A DNA stretch of 10,355 nt from an uncultured Clostridia bacterium (lineage in GTDB: Bacteria > Bacillota > Clostridia > Christensenellales > Aristaeellaceae). The notes under the pieces were generated by a model, which saw nothing but the letters and a program-made list of their open reading frames with translations, made no database searches and had not been told where the DNA came from. Shown here piece by piece: positions 1 through 5,273 of the stretch; within the stretch, counting starts at the first letter, position 1, and every line of letters begins with the position of its first letter. Location: positions 1 through 10,355 of the forward strand of contig CAKTUS010000092.1 of NCBI GenBank assembly GCA_934621485.1. Direction: 5' to 3'. The position numbers were made by a program, and so were the translations under genes.

Positions 1-513
1 GACCTGCCCACCCAGTTCCTGGCTGGCGAAGTGGCGATGATCTACCACACCACCGGCAACCTGACCAACATCAAGAATAACGCCACCTTCGACTTTGGCG
101 TGTGCTTCATGCCTGCGGGCCGTCAGTACGGCGCTCCCACCGGCGGCGGCAACTTCTACATTACCAACGGCATCTCCGAAGAACGTCAGCAGGCCGCCTG
201 GAAGTACATCAAGTTTATGTGCGATACCGAGCGCGCCGCTCAGTGGTCCATCGATACCGGCTATGTGGCTACCCGCAACTCCTGCTACGAAACCCAGATT
301 CTGAAGGACTACTACGCCTCCTTCCCGCAGGCGCTGGTGGCCTATGAGCAGCTGCAATACGCTCAGCCGGAGCTGACCACCTATTCCGCCGCCGAAATGT
401 GGCGCATCCTCAATGACAACATCCAGGCCGCCGTTACCGGCGAAATGACCGCCGCCGAGGCCATGGAAGCTGCTCAGGAGCAGGGCGACGAGCTGCTGGC
501 TGATTATCAGTAA
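1..513 (+). CDS. UgpB-like ABC transporter solute-binding protein, C-terminal part (5' end outside window)
   Basis: The reading frame is open from base 1 to a TAA at 511-513 and gives 170 residues; the signal peptide and N-terminal lobe lie upstream of the window. From memory of E. coli UgpB, the fragment aligns along its whole length: F-x-x-G-E-x-A-M near the start, then T-T-G-N-L-T-N-I (UgpB S-S-G-S-L-A-N-I), F-D-F-G-V-C-F-M-P, a G-G-G-N-F-Y segment, D-T-G-Y-V-A (UgpB K-T-G-Y-L-P) and a C-terminal M-W-R-I-L. The Gly, Tyr and Arg at these places match UgpB positions reported to contact glycerol-3-phosphate, and one Ser is Thr. It would be a lipoprotein outside the membrane that captures a phosphorylated polyol, glycerophosphodiester or sugar and feeds the two permeases that follow. 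Family membership is firm; the ligand is inferred, because many cluster B binding proteins share this fold. Confidence 0.88.
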   Translation, partial: DLPTQFLAGEVAMIYHTTGNLTNIKNNATFDFGVCFMPAGRQYGAPTGGGNFYITNGISEERQQAAWKYIKFMCDTERAAQWSIDTGYVATRNSCYETQILKDYYASFPQALVAYEQLQYAQPELTTYSAAEMWRILNDNIQAAVTGEMTAAEAMEAAQEQGDELLADYQ

Positions 514-543
514 GCTTTTCGCCTGTTAATGTAGAACCAAAAC

Positions 544-577
544 GGGAGCATGGGGCAGCTCATGCTCCCCCTTCTTT
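544..577 (+). terminator. Hairpin between binding-protein and permease genes (attenuator or mRNA-stabilising)
   Basis: A perfect 9-bp stem, GGGAGCATG (544-552) and CATGCTCCC (561-569), closes an 8-nt loop and is followed by CCTTCTTT. The T-rich tail is broken by C, so it should be a partial terminator or a 3' end protecting the binding-protein message. Such hairpins often make the binding protein more abundant than its permeases. The effect is inferred. Confidence 0.6.
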
Positions 578-614
578 ACGATTCTCATTCCTTGCCCGGA
601 AAGGATGTTGAACC

Positions 615-1514
615 ATGAACCGCGTTTCCACCGCTGCCAGCCGCAAACGGAAGGAATTTTTGCTGGGCTGGCTCCTGCTGCTTCCCGCCATTGGCGTTAT
701 GGTGGTTTTTACCGTTTATCCCGTACTTCGCAGCGGCTATCTGAGCCTGACGAAATATAAAATGGGCATGGATATGCCCGAGTGGATTGCATTTGGAAAT
801 TATACGCGTTTGTTTGGCAGCTCCGTTTTTTGGAAAGTGATGCGCAATACCGCGTTTTTTGCATTATATACGGTTATTCCCAGCATGGTCATCGGGCTTT
901 TGCTGGCGCTTTTGGTGAATCGAACCGGAAAGCATATCGGTTTCATTCGTACAGCCTATTTTTATCCCTCCGTTATGCCCATGATTGCCATTGCCAGCGT
1001 GTGGATGTTCATTTATATGGCCGGCAACGGTTTATTTGACCAGATGCTGGTTTCCCTTGGCATTGAGCCAATGAACGTGCTGTCCCACAAGGAAACCGTG
1101 CTGCCGGCCATGGCTGTCATGTATGTGTGGCGTGAGGCTGGCTACCTGATGGTATTCTTCCTTTCCGGCCTTCAAAGCATCAATGTGGATGTGCTGGAAG
1201 CGGCGGCCATTGACGGCGCTACGGGTTGGAAAACTTTCCGCACCATCACCCTGCCGCTGCTGGCGCCCACCACGCTGTTTGTTTCCACCATTGCTTTTAC
1301 CAACTGCTTCAAGCTGGCGGATCATGTGATTATCATGACCGAGGGCGCGCCGAATAACGCCAGTACGCTGCTGCTGTACTACATCTATCAGCAGGGCTTC
1401 ACCAACATGAATTACGGCGTTTCTTCCGCGCTGACCATGCTGATGCTGGTGTTGCTGCTGGCCGTTTCCATGCCCCGCTTTTTCAGCCAGGACCGCAAAA
1501 TTCACTACAATTAA
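615..1514 (+). CDS. ABC transporter permease, MalF/UgpA type
   Basis: Integral membrane subunit of a carbohydrate-type (CUT1) importer. The 299-residue length fits UgpA-like permeases. Hydrophobic segments lie at about residues 15-37, 77-101, 112-136, 163-185, 215-232 and 270-288. The cytoplasmic EAA loop that docks on the ATPase is at 195-214 (E-A-A-A-I-D-G-A then I-T-L-P). The ATG at 615 has an AAGGA ribosome site about 9 nt upstream, and the N-terminus (Arg/Lys-rich, then a long hydrophobic segment) is typical. The gene follows the binding-protein gene by 101 bp and precedes its partner permease by 17 bp, so the pair should form the heterodimeric channel. No ATPase gene is in the window; a shared MsmX/UgpC-type ATPase from elsewhere, or a gene upstream, would be needed. 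Family is clear; similarity of the neighbouring binding protein to UgpB is the reason for preferring UgpA. Confidence 0.9.
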   Translation: MNRVSTAASRKRKEFLLGWLLLLPAIGVMVVFTVYPVLRSGYLSLTKYKMGMDMPEWIAFGNYTRLFGSSVFWKVMRNTAFFALYTVIPSMVIGLLLALLVNRTGKHIGFIRTAYFYPSVMPMIAIASVWMFIYMAGNGLFDQMLVSLGIEPMNVLSHKETVLPAMAVMYVWREAGYLMVFFLSGLQSINVDVLEAAAIDGATGWKTFRTITLPLLAPTTLFVSTIAFTNCFKLADHVIIMTEGAPNNASTLLLYYIYQQGFTNMNYGVSSALTMLMLVLLLAVSMPRFFSQDRKIHYN

Positions 1515-1531
1515 GAAAGGGGCGATGCAGC

Positions 1532-2347
1532 GTGAGAAAGCTGGGTTCTTTCATTCTTTCGTTTTTTTCGGTTCTGCTGGGCCTGATCTGGCTGGCGCCT
1601 CTGGTATGGCTGGTGGGCACGGCGCTCACCAAAACCTCGTTTCATATGTCCTTTTTGCCCACTACCGCTTTTTCCTTTGAAAACATCCGGTACGTGTGGA
1701 ACGCGGTGCCCTTTGGTCAGTATTATCTGAATACCATCATCTTGGTGGTGGTTACCTTCGGGATTCAATTTATCACCTCCACATTGGCCGGCTATTCCCT
1801 GGCGTTTATGAATTACAGGGGCAAGGCGATTGTCTTTGTGATCATCTTCATGCAAATTATCATTCCCAACGACGTGCTAATCATTCCCAATTTTATGACC
1901 CTTTCAGAGATGGGGCTCATCGATACCAAGCTGGGCATCATGTTTCCCTTCCTGGGCAGCGCCATGGCCATCTTCCTGCTTCGGCAAACCTTCAAAACGG
2001 TGCCCCGGGCCTATGGCGAGGCTGCGCGCATCGATGGGGCCAATCTGTGGCAAACCATTTGGCGCGTGTATATGCCCTGCGCCAAACCCGCCTATATGTC
2101 CTTTGCCGTCATTTCCGTCAGCTATCACTGGAACAATTACCTGTGGCCCCTCATCGTTACCAAGTCCCCCACCAACCGCACGCTCACAGTCGGTCTGGCC
2201 ATCTTTGCCAAGTCCAAGGAGGCCAACATGCAGTGGTCCAACGTGTGTGCGGCTACCCTGATTATCATCCTCCCGCTGCTGCTGACCTTCTTTATCATGC
2301 AGAATCAGTTCATGAACAGCTTTGTCAGCGCGGGCGTAAAGGAGTAA
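1532..2347 (+). CDS. ABC transporter permease, MalG/UgpE type
   Basis: Second membrane subunit of the same importer, 271 residues. Hydrophobic segments lie at about 6-30, 66-92, 98-120, 136-152, 187-208 and 240-257. The EAA loop is at 162-182 (G-E-A-A-R-I-D-G-A, ending V-Y-M-P), and W-N-N-Y-L-W-P at 200-206 plus the C-terminal S-A-G-V-K-E match the MalG/UgpE pattern (usually W-N-x-F-L-W-P and G-A-V-K). It starts with GTG at 1532, preceded by GAAAGGGG with about 9 nt spacing; a nearby ATG at 1525 is out of frame. It sits 17 bp after the first permease and 3 bp before the metallohydrolase, so translation of the set is probably coupled. Nothing is missing. The substrate cannot be read from the permease and rests on the binding protein. 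Confidence 0.9.
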   Translation: MRKLGSFILSFFSVLLGLIWLAPLVWLVGTALTKTSFHMSFLPTTAFSFENIRYVWNAVPFGQYYLNTIILVVVTFGIQFITSTLAGYSLAFMNYRGKAIVFVIIFMQIIIPNDVLIIPNFMTLSEMGLIDTKLGIMFPFLGSAMAIFLLRQTFKTVPRAYGEAARIDGANLWQTIWRVYMPCAKPAYMSFAVISVSYHWNNYLWPLIVTKSPTNRTLTVGLAIFAKSKEANMQWSNVCAATLIIILPLLLTFFIMQNQFMNSFVSAGVKE

Positions 2348-2350
2348 GCC

Positions 2351-3046
2351 ATGCTGAAATTACACTTTTTGGGCCGCGGCGCCGCCTTTTATCCCAGTTT
2401 TCGAAACACAAACGCTTTCTTTGAGAAGGGAAAGGATCTGTTTTTTCTGGATTTTGGCGAAAGCTCGTTTGCCCAGGTGGTCGCTTCGCTGCCATTGAAG
2501 GACTATGAAAACATCTATGTACTGCTCACCCATTTGCATGCAGATCACTCCGGCTCCCTGGCGTCCATGACGTCGTACCTGTACTTTGTTTTGCACAAAA
2601 AGCTGATCATTGTGCATCCTGAAGAAACCGTGTGCCGCCTGTTGGCCTTACAGGGCGTAGGGCCGGAGTGCTATCAGTATCTGCCGCGGCTGCCGGAGAG
2701 CACGGGCGTTCAGGCGGTTCCTGTGCCGGTGCAGCATGCCAAAGATATTCACGCCTTTGGCTATTTGCTGACCAGTGAGGAAGAAACCCTGTATTACAGC
2801 GGCGACGCCGCTCAGCTCCCGCCGGCGGTGCTGGAGGATTTTCTCTCCGGCAAAATCGCGCGGCTCTATCACGACACCGCCAGCCATCCTTCCTCTTCCC
2901 ACTGCTATTATGAGCGGCTTGTGCAGGCCATTCCGCCCCAACTGCGCAGCCGCGTCAGCTGCATGCACCTGGATTGCAATATGGTGGATCAGCTCAAACA
3001 GCTTGGCTTCGACGTAGTGGTATGCTTTGACCAGGAGGAAAAATGA
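2351..3046 (+). CDS. MBL-fold metallohydrolase, RNase Z/PhnP-like phosphodiesterase candidate
   Basis: A 231-residue metallo-beta-lactamase-fold enzyme of the branch that includes RNase Z, PhnP and cyclic-phosphodiester hydrolases. The di-metal site looks complete: H61-L-H63-A-D65-H66, then H129 in V-P-V-Q-H-A followed by the F-G-Y-L-L segment seen in RNase Z-like proteins, D152 in Y-Y-S-G-D, and H206 in C-M-H-L-D. The N-terminus L-H-F-L-G-R-G-A-A-F is also typical. It lacks the flexible arm expected of a tRNA-processing RNase Z and is short, so tRNA maturation is unlikely. AAAGGAG at 2338-2344 overlaps the end of the permease gene, and the stop overlaps the next start by ATGA. In this operon it plausibly cleaves a phosphodiester brought in by the transporter, taking the place of UgpQ. 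Alternatives are an Apyc1-like cyclic-nucleotide phosphodiesterase or another MBL hydrolase. Fold confidence is high; substrate unknown. Confidence 0.85.
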   Translation: MLKLHFLGRGAAFYPSFRNTNAFFEKGKDLFFLDFGESSFAQVVASLPLKDYENIYVLLTHLHADHSGSLASMTSYLYFVLHKKLIIVHPEETVCRLLALQGVGPECYQYLPRLPESTGVQAVPVPVQHAKDIHAFGYLLTSEEETLYYSGDAAQLPPAVLEDFLSGKIARLYHDTASHPSSSHCYYERLVQAIPPQLRSRVSCMHLDCNMVDQLKQLGFDVVVCFDQEEK

Positions 3047-3813
3047 AACAGCTGTTGGAAGGCATGGAGGCCCTGGTACGCCAGGCCGGTCAACTGGCCT
3101 TGCAAAAGGCGCCAGCCGTTCATGAAAAGGGCGTTCATGATTATGTAACGGAAACCGATTTGGAAATCAGCCGTTTTTTGAGCCAACGCTTGCCGGAGTT
3201 GGTTCCAAATAGCGGGGTCTACAGCGAGGAAGGCGCTCAGGAGGACTGCCGCCGGGGCAAATGGTTTGTACTGGACCCCATTGACGGCACGACCAACCTG
3301 ATGTATTCCATGAATCTAAGCGCCATTTCCTGCGCCTACATGGAAGAAGGCGATACGCTGGCTGCCGTGGTGTTCAACCCTTTTACCGGCGAGCTGTTCC
3401 GGGCGCAAAAAGAGGGTGAGGCTCAGTTGAACGGCCGGCCGATTCGCGTGAATCAGGACGCGGATCTGGCCCATAGCCTATTGGGCTTTGAAGGCGGCCC
3501 CCTGACCGCTGAGCAGCAGCAGCCCTATTTTCAAGCTCTGTACAGGCTGTTTGCGGCCAGCCGCGGTCTGCGGCAAACGGGCTCGGCAGCGCTGGATTTA
3601 TGCTACATTGCCTGCGGAAGGCTGACGGCCGTGCCCTTTCATTACCTGTTCCCATGGGACTATGCCGCCGGCGAGCTCATTCTGCGCCGAGCCGGCGGCT
3701 TGCTAACCACCTATCGTGGGGAAATACCGAGCTATAGTGGGTTAAGCTGTCCGTTGGTTGCCTCCAACGGTCTCGTTCATCAGGCTGTGCTGGCTGAATT
3801 ACGGGGTCTTTAG
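3043..3813 (+). CDS. Inositol monophosphatase family protein
   Basis: A 256-residue member of the Mg2+-dependent, Li+-sensitive sugar and polyol phosphatase family (IMPase, FBPase, CysQ), a usual length. Motifs are intact: D-Y-V-T-E-T-D at 33-39, S-E-E at 61-63 with the metal-binding Glu, W-F-V-L-D-P-I-D-G-T-T-N at 74-85 with D78 and D81, and P-W-D-Y-A-A-G at 204-210 with D206. The likely reaction is hydrolysis of inositol-1-phosphate or a similar polyol or sugar monophosphate to phosphate and the free polyol in the cytoplasm. AGGAGG at 3033-3038 precedes the ATG, which overlaps the metallohydrolase stop as ATGA, a strong sign of coupled translation and a shared pathway. It is the last operon gene. 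FBPase or PAP-phosphatase activity cannot be excluded from sequence. Nothing appears damaged. Confidence 0.88.
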   Translation: MKQLLEGMEALVRQAGQLALQKAPAVHEKGVHDYVTETDLEISRFLSQRLPELVPNSGVYSEEGAQEDCRRGKWFVLDPIDGTTNLMYSMNLSAISCAYMEEGDTLAAVVFNPFTGELFRAQKEGEAQLNGRPIRVNQDADLAHSLLGFEGGPLTAEQQQPYFQALYRLFAASRGLRQTGSAALDLCYIACGRLTAVPFHYLFPWDYAAGELILRRAGGLLTTYRGEIPSYSGLSCPLVASNGLVHQAVLAELRGL

Positions 3814-3855
3814 TCGCATACAGCAGCAAGCCTCTTGGGGAGGATTCAGGCCGTT

Positions 3856-3883
3856 ATAAAACCCTCGCCAAGCGGCGAGGGTT
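3856..3883 (-). terminator. Hairpin with T-run on the minus strand
   Basis: AACCCTCGCC (3860-3869) and GGCGAGGGTT (3874-3883) form a perfect 10-bp stem on a 4-nt loop. Read on the minus strand the stem is followed by TTTTATAA; on the plus strand there is no T-run. It could stop transcripts coming from the spacer, and as a stable hairpin may also protect the 3' end of the plus-strand transporter operon that ends 47 bases away. Confidence 0.45.
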
Positions 3884-3990
3884 CAAGCTGTCGAGAAACC
3901 CTATGCGTACGCCCGCGAATATTGCTGCGCTGGTTCGCGGGAAAGCAGGATGATACAAGGCTTAGTAGCTCCGCCCCTAAAACCCCGGCA

Positions 3991-4020
3991 GGAGGCAGTG
4001 CCACCTGCGCCTCCCTTTTT
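3991..4020 (+). terminator. Possible terminator of the transporter operon
   Basis: GGAGGC (3991-3996) pairs with GCCTCC (4009-4014) across a loop that can pair further (AG/CT), and TTTTT follows at 4016-4020 after one C. It is the first plus-strand hairpin with a T-tract after the phosphatase stop, 178 bases downstream. The stem is short, so confidence is moderate. Confidence 0.4.
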
Positions 4021-4740
4021 GACAAACTGAAAGATTTCCAAAAACTGACAGCCGTGTTTTCAGCAAAACTGAAAACTCCCCGTCCAACCGGCAAAACTGG
4101 TCGATGCGATGATACGATGATAGGCAAAGGGGCAACCCCCTTGCTCAACTCCCCGAAGGGGTTTGCAAGGCAGGCGAAATCGCTGTACCCGCCGCCGTTT
4201 TCGCAACAAAAACCGGCAGGCCGCAGCCCTCCATTTCGACGGTCTGATCTCCCTCTCGCAATGGACGAACTCCAACTGTTGCCCCCCTTACGGGTCGCAA
4301 AAGCCGACACACCGCTGGCTCGACCCGCAGACTTGAATCGTCGCCTCTGACATTGCCATAGCCAATTCATGTTTTAGTTGACGGCTTTTCATCGCTAACG
4401 GCTGTTGCATCCACCAGCTACACGCTTATCACCGCTCCCAAGCCCTGGCAGACGTCACATCCAGTGGGCGCTGCGGCAATTGCCCCCCCCCCGCAATACT
4501 CCAATCGCCATATTGCCTCCCGCACTTTCCCATTTTGAGAGCGTTTTCGCACTGGAGGCCGGTGACATGCCCGCATTGCTTCTTCCGCAAGAAACGTTCA
4601 GAACGGCACAGGAGGCAAAGCGGCGCGATGATTTTCAAGCCCGGCAGTCCTTTTACGCCGCGTTTGCTAAAAAGACGGGGTTTATCAGCGCAAATCGTGT
4701 CACAGTAAAAATGCCATTCATTTTTGACCTGCAAAACCGT

Positions 4741-4797
4741 CATGAAAAATCCCCTATCATGGAGCTTGCCCTCCATAATAGGGGATGGTTTTTCATG
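4741..4797. terminator. Bidirectional terminator, long near-perfect inverted repeat
   Basis: CCCCTATCATGGAG (4751-4764) and CTCCATAATAGGGG (4771-4784) form a 14-bp stem with one mismatch and a 6-nt loop. The arms extend outwards: CATGAAAAAT (4741-4750) pairs with A4785 and TTTTTCATG (4789-4797), leaving TGG bulged. Read on the minus strand the core is followed by ATTTTT, so it should end the Nudix operon; on the plus strand GGTTTTT follows, so it can also stop reads from the left. It overlaps the Nudix stop codon. Confidence 0.8.
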
Positions 4798-5260
4798 GAT
4801 TACTGCCCAGAAGCAACTGCTGCACTGCCTCAAAAGCAGGCAGCTGCGGGGAAAACAAGGGCGTTGGCAGGCGGTCGATGGGGAAAAAGGCCAGTTCCGC
4901 CACCTCCTCCGGCTGGCAGCACAGCTGCCCATGATAGCGCCGGCACAAATACACAATGTCGACTGTGCTCACCTGATCGCCATTGGGATAGGTATGCCGT
5001 AGCCGCGGACCGGAAAATACACCCAACAGCTTCAGTTCGTCGGCAATCAGGCCCGTTTCCTCCAGCAGTTCCCGTGCAGCGGCATCCTCTACCCGCTCGT
5101 AAAGCTCCACCGCTCCGCCTGCATAGCCCCATTCACCGTTGTCCTTGCGTCGCTGCAACAACAGTTCGTTTCGCTCGTTCAGCACAATAACAGAAGCGCC
5201 GCACTGCATCAGCGGAATATGTCCGACAAGCTTGCGCATGTCCATGATGTACTCGCCCAT
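4793..5260 (-). CDS. Nudix hydrolase
   Basis: A 155-residue protein with a perfect Nudix box at residues 49-71 (G-x5-E-x7-R-E-L-L-E-E-T-G-L): G49, E55, R63, E64, E67, E68 and G70. The family hydrolyses nucleoside diphosphates linked to another group, using Mg2+ bound by the box glutamates. The N-terminus (M-R-K-L-V-G-H-I-P-L) before the first strand, and the R-R-K-D-N-G-E-W-G-Y-A-G-G run, resemble a common Firmicute Nudix subgroup of unsettled substrate; ADP-ribose, nucleotide sugars and oxidised dNTPs are all possible. The ATG at 5260 has AAAGGCGGGAG just upstream and lies 13 bp after the mutase stop, so it is the last gene of a three-gene operon. Its stop lies inside the terminator inverted repeat. 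Being next to a sugar-phosphate mutase, a nucleotide-sugar substrate is conceivable, but that is a guess. Confidence 0.9.
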   Translation of the reverse strand: MGEYIMDMRKLVGHIPLMQCGASVIVLNERNELLLQRRKDNGEWGYAGGAVELYERVEDAAARELLEETGLIADELKLLGVFSGPRLRHTYPNGDQVSTVDIVYLCRRYHGQLCCQPEEVAELAFFPIDRLPTPLFSPQLPAFEAVQQLLLGSNP

Positions 5261-5273
5261 GATACTCCCGCCT

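Larger units (their letters stand above)
3814..4740. other. Non-coding, hairpin-rich spacer; possible interspersed repeat
   Basis: No convincing gene was found in about 930 bases. Open frames exist on both strands, but none has a ribosome site and their translations are rich in Arg, Ser, Pro and Cys with no family likeness. Inverted repeats are dense: 3860-3883, 3912-3941 (CCCGCGAA/TTCGCGGG), 3991-4014, 4056-4076 (GTTTTCAG/CTGAAAAC), 4124-4144, a CCCC-GAA-GGGG hairpin at 4151-4161 flanked by TTGC and GCAA, and 4291-4327 (CGGGTCG/CGACCCG with an inner AGCC/GGCT). A run of ten C lies at 4483-4492. The density of structure suggests a mobile or interspersed non-coding element, perhaps transcribed from the minus strand towards the hairpin at 3860. 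That is inference; copy number in the genome is unknown. Confidence 0.45.

Noticed and set aside
3835..4350. 171-codon open frame on the plus strand of the spacer
   Set aside because: Same DNA as the minus-strand frame, no ribosome site, no domain, and it runs through the hairpins.
4325..4350. tRNA T-arm-like sequence (GATTCAAGTC on the minus strand)
   Set aside because: The flanking bases do not pair as a T stem and no acceptor, D or anticodon arms could be found.
3846..4370. 174-codon open frame on the minus strand of the spacer
   Set aside because: No ribosome site before its ATG, no recognisable family, Arg/Ser/Gly-rich translation, and the DNA is filled with inverted repeats, so it is better read as non-coding.
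4429..4956. 175-codon open frame on the minus strand
   Set aside because: Overlaps the Nudix gene in another frame, crosses its terminator and the C10 run, and has no family likeness.
4405..5190. 261-codon open frame on the plus strand
   Set aside because: Its second half is antisense to the clear Nudix gene and its first half crosses the C10 run; Pro/Arg-rich composition.
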